From the NCBI GenBank assembly GCA_963588905.1, contig CAVAJF010000019.1:1-64000 (forward strand): a DNA stretch of 64,000 nucleotides, written 5' to 3'. Origin of the DNA: Butyricicoccus_A sp963588905. GTDB lineage: Bacteria > Bacillota > Clostridia > Oscillospirales > Butyricicoccaceae. The position numbers and the translations under genes are program-made. Of the stretch, positions 16,363 through 24,072 are shown one piece after another (within the stretch, counting starts at the first letter, position 1; every line of letters begins with the position of its first letter). Under the pieces are notes generated by a model that saw nothing but the letters and a program-made list of their open reading frames with translations, was not told where the DNA came from and made no database searches.

Positions 16363-17940
16363 TTACTGCTGGGATGCCTGTGCATCTCCAGCTTGTTTTG
16401 TCTTTGCAGATGGATGAATCTCCGGCAGCTGTCCACTGTCCTTCTGTTCCTTGAGCGCACGAAGCAGGCGGGACTTGCCGCGAATCTGATTATCCGGAAT
16501 ATTTTCCACATACAGAACAGGATCTGTGATAATGCCCTGTGCGAGCAAATTATCGTTGGTGACGGTCTGCATGGTCTCTGACCAATACGCAGAAGAGCCG
16601 ACTTCTACATTGAGTTCCAGCGTCAAGGTGTCGAGGCGGCTGAAATCCACATGCTGGATCTGTTCTTCTCCGGCGTCATCGGTCAAGCAGACGGTGCGAA
16701 CGCCGTAATGTACGCGCATCAGATCGACAAAAATACGCACACAATCCTCGACAAAGCGGTAAAATTCCATCTTTACCAATTCGAGCGGCGCAATGGTCGC
16801 CTGCTGTACGGTGACAATAGCCGATGTATTTTCCGGCTTGACATTGCCAAGCGCTGTATCCGAGGCACCCATCAGCTCCATGGTGTCGCGCTTCATCTGT
16901 TCCAGCAGCGTCATGACCTGTTGCGAAATTTCCGGCGCCTGAAATGCCGTGACAATGGCCTCATTTGGGTTGCCGCGCATACCAATGGCCTTGCCAATGT
17001 CCGAGGAATACCCGGACGGAAACCGTGTCACATCATAGATAATCTTCGGAAACGCCACATGCTTGATGCACTGCACATACATTGAGTACAGCTTGTTAAT
17101 CGCAATCTGATTGGGAATCGCTTCGGTGATCGGCGATTCTCCATGATAGCAATTCTTGACCTTCATCCACGACATATACGCCACCGGATACATGCGATAC
17201 GGCGTGAGCGTTTCTTTCATAATCACCGTATTCTGGGTGCACTTGTAAAAGGAAATTCCCTGTTCCGTGCGCTGCATCCGAAGCAGCACCGTGACCATGT
17301 TGTCGGAATCATCCGTCTGCGCATCATACTGCGGCTCCAGCAAGCTGTCCGGTCGGATGCTCTCCGCCTCGCTCTTGCTCAAGCCGCGGCGCATCGCTTC
17401 CTGCCGCACACTGTCCACCGAACGGCGCATGGACAAAATGATATACGGCTGCCGCTGGACATCATCCACCGCGGGATTGCCGAAAAAGACATCCGTGTTC
17501 TCAATCAAATCCACTTCAATATCTCCGGCAACGCCCTGACCGCTCTCCTTGTCCGGATCAAATCGAATGTAAAAGCAGCTGTCTCCGTCTACGCAGGCAT
17601 TGCGCAGCATATATCGGTTTTTGCTCTTGACACCGGCGCGTTCAATGACTGATGCCACAGAGCGATCAATGACTTTTTGCATGTATTCTCCGTCCGGTAC
17701 CGACTGAAACGGCTGTGTTGTCACAGAAATATCATCGGATACCAGCATCGAAATAAACAGATTTACCACGCGGCGCAGCACATTAAAGATCAGCGGGTCA
17801 AGCGTTGTGACGTTGAGGCCTTCCCATTGTCTGCCAACAAAAAAATTCTCATTGGTCTTGACGCGATCATACAAATCAATGCGGTTGTTGTAATCCACAC
17901 CGCGTTGATATTCCCGCCAAACCTGTTCAGGAATCAGCAT
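16363..17940 (-). CDS. Phage portal protein
   Basis: A 525-residue protein expected to form the dodecameric DNA gate at one capsid vertex and to work with the terminase. It begins with a helical region and the segment YDRVKTNENFFVGRQWEG, common in P22-type portals. A long alpha/beta core follows, with the helical stretch IPNQIAINKLYSMYVQ near the middle and MELMGASDTALGN in the crown/stem region. The ATG at 17940 has a GAAGGAG site; the 18 codons upstream in the same frame belong to the overlapping 70-aa gene. It overlaps that gene by 14 bases. Confidence 0.85.
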   Translation of the reverse strand: MLIPEQVWREYQRGVDYNNRIDLYDRVKTNENFFVGRQWEGLNVTTLDPLIFNVLRRVVNLFISMLVSDDISVTTQPFQSVPDGEYMQKVIDRSVASVIERAGVKSKNRYMLRNACVDGDSCFYIRFDPDKESGQGVAGDIEVDLIENTDVFFGNPAVDDVQRQPYIILSMRRSVDSVRQEAMRRGLSKSEAESIRPDSLLEPQYDAQTDDSDNMVTVLLRMQRTEQGISFYKCTQNTVIMKETLTPYRMYPVAYMSWMKVKNCYHGESPITEAIPNQIAINKLYSMYVQCIKHVAFPKIIYDVTRFPSGYSSDIGKAIGMRGNPNEAIVTAFQAPEISQQVMTLLEQMKRDTMELMGASDTALGNVKPENTSAIVTVQQATIAPLELVKMEFYRFVEDCVRIFVDLMRVHYGVRTVCLTDDAGEEQIQHVDFSRLDTLTLELNVEVGSSAYWSETMQTVTNDNLLAQGIITDPVLYVENIPDNQIRGKSRLLRALKEQKDSGQLPEIHPSAKTKQAGDAQASQQ

Positions 17941-18139
17941 CGTTTGTCTCCTTCTCTGCCGGTCCGGTGTACGCAAGCAGCGCTGCGATGTCACGGCTCA
18001 GCGCGTCCTCAGCAGCCGTCTGCGCGATTTCGTTCTCCGGCTTTTTTCGTTTTCTATACGGCAATTTGATGCCGCGCGCTGCCCATACGCCGCACACAAA
18101 GCACAGCAAACTGTACAGGCAGCAAATGATATACTCCAT
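17927..18139 (-). CDS. Small membrane protein in phage module
   Basis: A 70-residue protein with one N-terminal membrane helix (MEYIICCLYSLLCFVCGVWA) followed by a basic segment (KLPYRKRKKP) and an acidic tail. It sits between the large terminase and portal genes, with ATG 18139 after GAGGAGAG. A one-helix protein with basic residues after the membrane could act as a holin-like or membrane-anchoring factor, but its place in the packaging cluster is unusual for a holin. Function unknown. Confidence 0.65.
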   Translation of the reverse strand: MEYIICCLYSLLCFVCGVWAARGIKLPYRKRKKPENEIAQTAAEDALSRDIAALLAYTGPAEKETNDADS

Positions 18140-18151
18140 TGCTATCTCTCC

Positions 18152-19456
18152 TCATCGTTGATAGGTCAAAAAGGCACCGATTTCTCTGTCATATGTGCCC
18201 GGCTCCCAGTCCATTCCCTCCGGCCGAATGGTTCCGGCAAAGTAGCGCAGGGCATCCGGCGCATGGGTCAGCTCATGCGGGGTATTCGCCGTATCATTGG
18301 GATTTTTGGGATCTGCCGCGAGCATCGGCAGCGTGCGGATGAGATTTTTACACGCCGGACTGATTTTCAGCCGTGCCGTTTGCACGCCCTGTTCATCGGA
18401 ATACGGGCGCAGATACTCTTTGACGGCGTACCATCCCGGAATGCGTTCGCCCATAGCCTTGTCAAAAAACAAGCCATGCTCGGCAAAAATATCCACTGCC
18501 GACCGGCCGGTCTCCTGTCTGCGGTTGAACAAATCCGGCGGTGCAAGCCGTTGAAATATGTGCTCCTCTCCGCTTTCCGCCCGATAAATGGCCTCTGCAG
18601 CTTGAGAAATAATCAGCCCCGATTGATAAACCTCCCGATACACCCACGCAGTGCCATCCGGTGCCAGGGCAATCCACAGTGCGGCGAGCATGTCCAAGCC
18701 GTAGTCAATCGCCAGATACCTGCGCCACCAATTGGGAATCGGCGGCGGGCTGGCAATATGAATGTCCGGGGAGAACTCTTCAAAATACTGTCCTTCAAAC
18801 AGATCCCATCTGCCGTACAGCAGTGCTTTTTTGCTGCGTGCATCGAGCAGCTGCAGGCGTTCCACGTAGCCCGGATCACTGCGCATCAAAAACGTGTTGT
18901 CTTGGACTTTTGCGGGAAGAAACAGCTTTCCATCTTTTTCTTCGCCCGGTGTCAACACATCAATGTATCGGCTCTTGACCCAGCTGTGCCCCACGCCGCC
19001 TGGATTGGTCGATGCCTTGACCTGTTTTGGGTACCCATTGGTTCCGCGGATACGCGACAGCAGATAGGTAAACTGAAACTCGGTAAAGTGCGTCAGTTCA
19101 TCAAATCGAATGACATCGTATTCTGCGCTTTGATATTTTGTCACATCGTTTTCACTGTCACAAAATCCAAATTCAATGCGTGATTTGTTGCGAAACGTCC
19201 ACAAATGATTGCTTTCCCCATAGGTTCCCCATTGCTTTGGGTACAGCGTCAGAGAGACCTGAATCAGAGAACGCTTCAGCTCCGGAAAAGTACGGCGCAG
19301 GATGAGCTGGCGCGATGCCGGATACTTCATGGCAAAAATCAGCGCATCAATGAGCTGCGCATAGCTTTTTCCACCGCCCGCCGCGCCGCCAAACAGCGTT
19401 TCCCGCGCGGTAGAGCGAATGAATTCCAGCTGTCTGCGCGTCACGGAAAGCTCCAT
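18152..19456 (-). CDS. Phage terminase large subunit
   Basis: A 434-residue DNA-packaging motor. The N-terminal ATPase has Walker A GGAAGGGKSY (about 22-31) and Walker B with DVIRFDELTHF (about 113). The coupling motif region KASTNPGG follows. The C-terminal nuclease domain begins near YLAIDYGLDMLAAL, whose Asp is the expected first metal ligand. The ATG at 19456 immediately follows the TAA of the small subunit gene, so the two are coupled. No frameshift or truncation is seen and the length is normal, so it may be functional. Confidence 0.92.
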   Translation of the reverse strand: MELSVTRRQLEFIRSTARETLFGGAAGGGKSYAQLIDALIFAMKYPASRQLILRRTFPELKRSLIQVSLTLYPKQWGTYGESNHLWTFRNKSRIEFGFCDSENDVTKYQSAEYDVIRFDELTHFTEFQFTYLLSRIRGTNGYPKQVKASTNPGGVGHSWVKSRYIDVLTPGEEKDGKLFLPAKVQDNTFLMRSDPGYVERLQLLDARSKKALLYGRWDLFEGQYFEEFSPDIHIASPPPIPNWWRRYLAIDYGLDMLAALWIALAPDGTAWVYREVYQSGLIISQAAEAIYRAESGEEHIFQRLAPPDLFNRRQETGRSAVDIFAEHGLFFDKAMGERIPGWYAVKEYLRPYSDEQGVQTARLKISPACKNLIRTLPMLAADPKNPNDTANTPHELTHAPDALRYFAGTIRPEGMDWEPGTYDREIGAFLTYQR

Positions 19457-19714
19457 TTACTCCACCACCCGCAGCGTCAGCTCAAATTTTTCTTCCGTTT
19501 TTTCCAATTGTTCCGGTGTCAGCAATTGACCTTTGCCGACCGTTCGTTCGAGAATTTCTTTTGCAACGCCTGCGCGCGCCGTACCGCTGAGCGTTTCATC
19601 CTCCAGCATACTGCACAGGCATTGCGCCGCTTCCGGAGAGTGTTCACACAGAATCTCACGCACCTGATCGCTGTGTGTTTTCTTTCGTCTGCGGCGGCTG
19701 GTTCTTTGCGCCAT
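19457..19714 (-). CDS. Phage terminase small subunit (probable)
   Basis: An 85-residue, strongly basic N-terminus (RTSRRRRKK) followed by short helices (QVREILCEH, EAAQCLCSML) and a C-terminal amphipathic tail. Size and position directly before the large subunit fit a small terminase that recognises the packaging site, although it is short for the family. Start ATG 19714 follows GGAGG by seven bases; the upstream codons of the frame lack a site. It is the first gene of the module, 44 bases after a promoter. Confidence 0.6.
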   Translation of the reverse strand: MAQRTSRRRRKKTHSDQVREILCEHSPEAAQCLCSMLEDETLSGTARAGVAKEILERTVGKGQLLTPEQLEKTEEKFELTLRVVE

Positions 19715-19757
19715 AGGCATTCCTCCTTTGCGTTGTTTTTTGCAGTTCACGATCTAT

Positions 19758-19785
19758 ATAATACAAACTGCCGTGTGTCTGTCCA
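19758..19785 (-). promoter_or_regulatory. Promoter of the phage head module
   Basis: On the minus strand TGGACA (19785-19780), 16 bases, TATTAT (19763-19758). A perfect DnaA-box nonamer, TTATCCACA, lies upstream at 19813-19805. This seems to be a host-type promoter for the whole packaging cassette. Confidence 0.65.
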
Positions 19786-19875
19786 CATCAATTTCTTGCA
19801 AACCTGTGGATAACTGCGCGAAATCGCAGGTTTTTTGTCACTTTTTCAAAAAAATAAAAAAATTTTCTTTTCCTG

Positions 19876-19920
19876 TTGACAAACGCCTTGTATTATTGTA
19901 TAGTTGTATTAACAACCTAG
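19876..19920 (+). promoter_or_regulatory. Promoter and possible operator of the GntR-ABC operon
   Basis: TTGACA (19876-19881), 17 bases, TATAGT (19899-19904). The -10 overlaps an imperfect palindrome, TAGTTGT-ATTA-ACAACCTA (19901-19919). GntR proteins of the YtrA group usually repress their own operons, so this palindrome is the likely operator. Confidence 0.8.
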
Positions 19921-19955
19921 TACAGTAATTCAAAATCTTATCCAGGAGGTATCTT

Positions 19956-20327
19956 ATGCAGTGGAATTTATCTGATGACCGCCCCATCTACTTGCAGCTC
20001 ATGGAAACGATCACGGCGGCAATCGCCTCTGGCACGCTGGCAGCGGGCAGCCGTCTCCCCTCGGTTCGTGAACTGGCAGCGGAAGCGGGCGTCAATCCAA
20101 ACACCATGCAGCGCGCGCTGGCGGAGCTGGAACGGGAAGGCCTGCTGTATTCGCAGCGAACCGCCGGACGCTTCGTCACCGATCAAAGCGAGCAAATCAC
20201 ACAAAAACGAAAGGAAATCGCTATGGAACAGATTCGCATCTTTCTCTCCTCTATGCAGGACATGGGATATACATCCGAACAGACCTTGCAGCTGATCCAA
20301 CAGGCGATGAAGGAGGGTAATTCATGA
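19956..20327 (+). CDS. GntR-family regulator, YtrA subfamily
   Basis: A 123-residue DNA-binding protein. The winged helix-turn-helix is complete (DRPIYLQLMETI, then GSRLPSVRELAAEAGVNPNTM and REGLLYSQRTAGRFV), followed only by a short helical tail of about 45 residues, the YtrA-type architecture with no ligand domain. Start ATG 19956 follows CAGGAGG. It overlaps the ABC ATPase gene by four bases, and this operon form usually responds to cell-wall antibiotics or envelope stress. The inducer cannot be inferred from sequence. Confidence 0.9.
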   Translation: MQWNLSDDRPIYLQLMETITAAIASGTLAAGSRLPSVRELAAEAGVNPNTMQRALAELEREGLLYSQRTAGRFVTDQSEQITQKRKEIAMEQIRIFLSSMQDMGYTSEQTLQLIQQAMKEGNS

Positions 20328-21025
20328 ACGAACCGATTTTACAATGCACCGGCTTATGCAAAAATTACGGTCAAAAGACCGCCTTGGACAATGTGACGTT
20401 TTCTCTGGAACGCGGCCGCATCATCGGCTTGCTCGGCCCAAACGGCAGCGGCAAAACGACACTCATCAAACTGGCAAACGGACTGCTCACGCCGTCATCC
20501 GGTGAAATCCGCATTGCGGGCAATGTGCCGGGCGCGGAAACCCATGCTATCGTGTCCTATCTGCCGGAGCGAACCTATTTCAGCGATTGGATGACCGCAG
20601 ACGATCTGCTCAATTTCTTTCAGGATTTTTATTCCGATTTCAACATCAACAAGGCTGCGGATATGCTGACACATTTAGGCATTCAGCCGACAGACACGCT
20701 CAAGAGCATGTCCAAGGGCACCAAGGAGAAAATTCAGCTCGTTGTGGTCATGAGCCGCGAAGCCGATTTGTATTTGCTCGACGAGCCAATCGGCGGTGTC
20801 GATCCAGCAGCACGAGATTATATTCTCAACACGATTTTGACCAATTACAATGAAAACAGCACCGTTCTGATTTCTACCCACTTGATTTCCGACATTGAAA
20901 AGGTTCTCGACGAGGTTATCTTCCTCAATAAGGGACAGTTGGTTCTGCAAAAAACCGTCGATGACATTCGTGCGGAATATGGCAAATCCGTCGATGATCT
21001 GTTTCGGGAGGTATTCGCATGTTAA
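20324..21025 (+). CDS. ABC transporter ATP-binding protein
   Basis: A 233-residue ATPase with Walker A GPNGSGKT (about 38), a degenerate signature MSKGTKEKIQL in place of LSGGQ, Walker B YLLDEP and a switch His in STHLIS. The altered signature is typical of YtrB-like exporters. ATG 20324 overlaps the regulator stop and has AGGAGGG upstream. It pairs with the permease that follows, forming an export system of unknown substrate. Confidence 0.92.
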   Translation: MNEPILQCTGLCKNYGQKTALDNVTFSLERGRIIGLLGPNGSGKTTLIKLANGLLTPSSGEIRIAGNVPGAETHAIVSYLPERTYFSDWMTADDLLNFFQDFYSDFNINKAADMLTHLGIQPTDTLKSMSKGTKEKIQLVVVMSREADLYLLDEPIGGVDPAARDYILNTILTNYNENSTVLISTHLISDIEKVLDEVIFLNKGQLVLQKTVDDIRAEYGKSVDDLFREVFAC

Positions 21026-21849
21026 GCAAGCTCATGTATCATGAATTTAAGGCGACGCGCCGGGTTTTCTTTCCGGCTTATGGCATCGTGCTCGCGCTCG
21101 CTGTTATCAGCTCCATATTTATGATTTTATCCAACAGTCTGCAGCGTCTTGCCGTTCCTCTGACTCTCCTGTTGGTCGCCTACGGCTTATCGCTGTTTGC
21201 CGTCGGTGTTCTGTCCTTCGTCTATATGATCGTGCGATTTTATAAAAATCTGCTGTGTGACGAAGGCTATCTGATGTTCACGCTCCCGGCAACACCGGCA
21301 CAGCTGATCTGGTCGAAATGCATTGTTTCTACCATCTGGATGGTCGTTTCCACGATTTTGTGCATCGTTACTCTCGGCATCTTACTCATTCCACTGATGC
21401 TCGGAACGTTTTCTACCGCTGATGCCAGCTTCTGGAATACCATTCACTTGGGATTCCAGTACATCGCGCAGACCTGCGGTATCCATGCGATCACTTTCCC
21501 CATCCTGTTGATTGTCCTCGGTATTGTGTATATCGCCAACAGCTGTATGCATATTTACGCCTGCCTGGCAGTCGGCGGACTGTTTAACAAGCATCGCCTT
21601 GGCGCAGCGGTCATCGCATTTATCGTGTTCGCCATCGCATGGAACATCATTCTAACCGCGCTTCTCTCTGTTAGCTCGAAGATCACCCATGTATTCAGCT
21701 GGGATCCGTTTTCTTACTCAGCATTTACCAACGGCCTGAGTGCTTCCTATCTCTTTATCATTGGTTCCATCGTCGTTGTCATCGTGTGTATGCTGGTGAA
21801 TTTCTGCATCACAAATTATCTCTTCAAGCGTCATCTCAATTTACAGTAA
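21019..21849 (+). CDS. ABC transporter permease
   Basis: A 276-residue inner-membrane protein with about six helices, starting with a short cytoplasmic MLSKLMYHEFKATRR. It overlaps the ATPase gene by seven bases and should form the membrane part of the same exporter. No exporter-type extracellular domain is obvious. Substrate unknown. Confidence 0.88.
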   Translation: MLSKLMYHEFKATRRVFFPAYGIVLALAVISSIFMILSNSLQRLAVPLTLLLVAYGLSLFAVGVLSFVYMIVRFYKNLLCDEGYLMFTLPATPAQLIWSKCIVSTIWMVVSTILCIVTLGILLIPLMLGTFSTADASFWNTIHLGFQYIAQTCGIHAITFPILLIVLGIVYIANSCMHIYACLAVGGLFNKHRLGAAVIAFIVFAIAWNIILTALLSVSSKITHVFSWDPFSYSAFTNGLSASYLFIIGSIVVVIVCMLVNFCITNYLFKRHLNLQ

Positions 21850-21979
21850 TCCAACAATCCTTCTATACCTGCGGCAGCCTGACCATCACATTTGATCGTC
21901 GGGCTGTCGTTTTTTCTGTACAATGCCATGTCAAATATGATAAAATAAAAGATAGAAAGAGAAAAAGGAGGGATTGGCC

Positions 21980-22882
21980 ATGCGATGCCCTTACTGTGGT
22001 GTCAATTATACAGATGGAGAGCGGAAATGTCCGATTTGCGGCAAACGTGTCCCGCAAAATGCCTCAGGCAAAAAGAAACCGATTGATTTCGGTATCTCGC
22101 ATGAATCCAAAGAAACCGATTACACTGCCAAATCAACGGAACGGAAGCAAACCTATCGAGAACATTCTGCCGGTTTTGCAGATATTCCCAAACATACCGA
22201 AAAACAATCGTCTGAAGCCGCTTGGCAGCGCGCTGCCAACGGAGAACATTCCCACGGCAATCCGCTTGAACCCAAGAAAAAGAGCGGTTGCGGCACGGGC
22301 TGTTTCATTGTCATTATTGTTTTTATCGTCATCAGTATTCTAGGCTCTATGGCACTAGAATTTACAACGAACAGTTGGAATGACGTAGAAGATTTCTTTG
22401 ATTCGGTGGCAGAATCTACCGACGATTCGTACACTGATGACGCCTATCAGCCGGCAGATGTACCGACCATTCTCAATGGCAATTGGATGAACAGCAAAGC
22501 TTCGCTTTCACTGACCTTTGATAACGGTGTGATTTCTTGGAAAAATGCAGACGGCAGCTTCACAACCGATTCTCCCACGCTGTATCAGCTCAATCTGACG
22601 GAAGATAACATCGGTGACTATCTCTCAGAAGATTTCCAGAGCAAATATCCGTTGGATCAATACACCTATTATGATTTAACCTGCTGGGGCAATACCGATC
22701 CGGATGAGGATGACGAACAGTATATTGAACTCCTTCTGTTTATCCCTAAAGATGCCACGCAATTGTATTCGTTCGATTATTACGACTATGATACCTACAA
22801 GACGGACACGATGACCAAGAGCGGCACCCGCTCTAAGCAAACCGCTGACCCGTCTGAAATCCCCGCAGAACAATCCACATAA
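21980..22882 (+). CDS. Zinc-ribbon membrane protein
   Basis: A 300-residue protein with an N-terminal zinc ribbon (CPYCG and CPICG, residues 3-25), a low-complexity charged linker, one membrane helix around residues 107-130 (FIVIIVFIVISILG), and an acidic outer domain that includes NGNWMNSKASLSLTFDNG and a second strand set. The topology suggests a cytoplasmic zinc domain tied to an extracellular sensor or adaptor domain. Start ATG 21980 follows AAGGAGGG; the TTG two codons earlier is less likely. It is monocistronic with its own terminator. Function unknown. Confidence 0.8.
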   Translation: MRCPYCGVNYTDGERKCPICGKRVPQNASGKKKPIDFGISHESKETDYTAKSTERKQTYREHSAGFADIPKHTEKQSSEAAWQRAANGEHSHGNPLEPKKKSGCGTGCFIVIIVFIVISILGSMALEFTTNSWNDVEDFFDSVAESTDDSYTDDAYQPADVPTILNGNWMNSKASLSLTFDNGVISWKNADGSFTTDSPTLYQLNLTEDNIGDYLSEDFQSKYPLDQYTYYDLTCWGNTDPDEDDEQYIELLLFIPKDATQLYSFDYYDYDTYKTDTMTKSGTRSKQTADPSEIPAEQST

Positions 22883-22886
22883 GCAT

Positions 22887-22925
22887 AAAAAATCGCTCGC
22901 ACAAAAGTACGAGCGATTTTTTGTT
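22887..22925 (+). terminator. Terminator of the zinc-ribbon gene
   Basis: Hairpin AAAAATCGCTCG / CGAGCGATTTTT with loop CACAAAAGTA region and a T tail. Confidence 0.85.
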
Positions 22926-22952
22926 GATATATAACGCGCAAACCAAACTTGC

Positions 22953-23050
22953 CTCTCCCTTCGGGAGAGATGTCGCGCAGCGACAGAGAGGGCTGGCTCC
23001 CTCATTGAGGGAGCTGGATTGCCGCTTTGCGGCAAGACTGAGGGAGCAGA
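22953..23050. repeat. Palindromic repeat units 1 and 2 (variable inner hairpin)
   Basis: Unit 1 (22953-22993) has CTCTCCC-ttc-GGGAGAG, then TGTCGC-gca-GCGACA, then GAGAGGGC. Unit 2 (22995-23046) has GCTCCCTC-att-GAGGGAGC, then TTGCCGC-ttt-GCGGCAA, then ACTGAGGGAG. Both show the same plan: a CCCTC-type hairpin beside a second short hairpin whose sequence differs between units. The 90 bases between unit 2 and unit 3 hold no ORF, only an imperfect CTAACC/GGTTAG inverted pair. Confidence 0.75.
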
Positions 23051-23140
23051 CAACTAACCCTGACGAATCGGATTAACTCTCATTCAGACCTGTTCGCATA
23101 ACTTCTCAGATTTTCCCTGATACGAATTGGTTAGCGTCTT

Positions 23141-23195
23141 GCCCTCTCAGTCATTTGCCATGCAAATGCCAGCTCTCCCAGAGGGAGAGCCAAGA
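23141..23195. repeat. Palindromic repeat unit 3, inverted
   Basis: GCCCTCTCAGTC, then CATTTGC-cat-GCAAATG (23152-23168), then GCTCTCCC-aga-GGGAGAGC (23172-23190). It has the same plan as units 1 and 2 in opposite orientation, again with a different inner hairpin. It abuts the 3' end of ymdB. Confidence 0.75.
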
Positions 23196-23214
23196 AGCCG
23201 GTGCGGACTTTTTC

Positions 23215-24006
23215 TTATTTCCCCGGCAGGTATTCCTCTTCCACTCTCTGCACGCTGCGGCACTTTCCGGTGCTCTCGTCAATGTCAAACACTGCGCCCT
23301 GCAGCACGCAGACACCGTCAGCCGGTTCAAAACGGCTGGTGAGATCCCCGCGGAACATCGCGATGGATTGCTCTTTCCGTATACCGAGCACGGACCATTT
23401 CGGCCCCGTCATGCCGAGATCTGTGATATATCCGGTTCCTTTTGGGTTTACCCGCGCATCGGCTGTCGGCACGTGCGTATGTGTGCCATAAACAGCAGAA
23501 ACACGTCCATCCAGATAAAAGCCCATTGCGAGTTTTTCCGATGTTGCCGATGCGTGCATCTCACACACCGCGATGTCATACCGGCCTTCCTGCTCCCGCA
23601 AAATGCGGTCTGCGCGCAAAAACGGATTGTCCGGACCATACTGCATATCACAGCGTCCAATCAGTTCAAATACCAATACCCGCCAGCCGCTGCTGCTCTC
23701 GTAAATGCCAAAGCCTTCTCCTGGAGACTGCGGCGCGAGATTGGCGGGACGAAGGATATACCGATTATCCTCTAAATAACTGACGATATTCTGTTTGCGA
23801 TACGTGTGATTGCCCAGCGTAATCACATCGGCACCGGCGTCAAAAATTGCATCTGCCTGCTTCGGCGTGATACCCACGCCGCTGGCATTTTCTCCATTGA
23901 CAATCGTGAAGTCCGCACCGACCTGTTTTTTGATGCGGCGCAGCAAACGCTCTACGGTTTGCAGTCCCGGCTGAGATACCACATCTCCTACCGTCAATAG
24001 TTTCAT
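23215..24006 (-). CDS. ymdB: YmdB-family metallophosphoesterase
   Basis: A 263-residue cytoplasmic enzyme of the calcineurin-like fold; in Bacillus the family hydrolyses 2',3'-cyclic nucleotides and affects biofilm and motility decisions. Metal-site motifs are VGDVVSQPG at the start, VNGENASGVGIT, TLGNHTY, EMHASATSEK and GTHTHVPTAD. Length fits the family. ATG 24006 follows GAGGGAGAAAATC. It is downstream of prs with a terminator between. Physiological role here is inferred from the family. Confidence 0.93.
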   Translation of the reverse strand: MKLLTVGDVVSQPGLQTVERLLRRIKKQVGADFTIVNGENASGVGITPKQADAIFDAGADVITLGNHTYRKQNIVSYLEDNRYILRPANLAPQSPGEGFGIYESSSGWRVLVFELIGRCDMQYGPDNPFLRADRILREQEGRYDIAVCEMHASATSEKLAMGFYLDGRVSAVYGTHTHVPTADARVNPKGTGYITDLGMTGPKWSVLGIRKEQSIAMFRGDLTSRFEPADGVCVLQGAVFDIDESTGKCRSVQRVEEEYLPGK

Positions 24007-24023
24007 GATTTTCTCCCTCTAAA

Positions 24024-24060
24024 CAAAAGGGCGGCACAGAATCTCTCTATGCCGCCCCTC
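24024..24060 (-). terminator. Terminator after prs
   Basis: Minus-strand hairpin GGGCGGCA / TGCCGCCC with a T-rich tail TTTTGTTT. Confidence 0.8.
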
Positions 24061-24072
24061 TTCAATTCCTAC

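Larger units (their letters stand above)
11897..19714 (-). mobile_element. Phage head-morphogenesis module, P22-like order, no integrase
   Basis: Nine tightly packed minus-strand genes in the order small terminase, large terminase, small membrane protein, portal, scaffold, major capsid, gp4-like, gp10-like, coiled-coil protein. This is the order of the head part of P22-type late operons (3-2-1-8-5-4-10-26). All frames are intact, and several starts and stops overlap. No integrase, repressor, replication, lysis, tailspike or attachment-site duplication is visible. The block is flanked directly by an antiporter gene and a GntR-ABC operon. It is either a trimmed prophage or a maintained packaging cassette. 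Confidence 0.85.

Noticed and set aside
19805..19813. Single DnaA box as evidence for an origin of replication
   Set aside because: One nonamer with no cluster, no AT-rich unwinding element and no dnaA/dnaN nearby is not an origin. Kept only as a possible regulatory site.
11841..19950. Attachment-site (attL/attR) duplication flanking the phage module
   Set aside because: Comparing the bases next to the antiporter terminator with those upstream of the GntR operon shows no repeat that would mark integration ends, and no tRNA gene adjoins either side.
22953..23190. Repeat cluster as insertion sequence ends
   Set aside because: No transposase gene lies between or beside the units, and no target duplication was identified. 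Better described as non-coding palindromic repeats.
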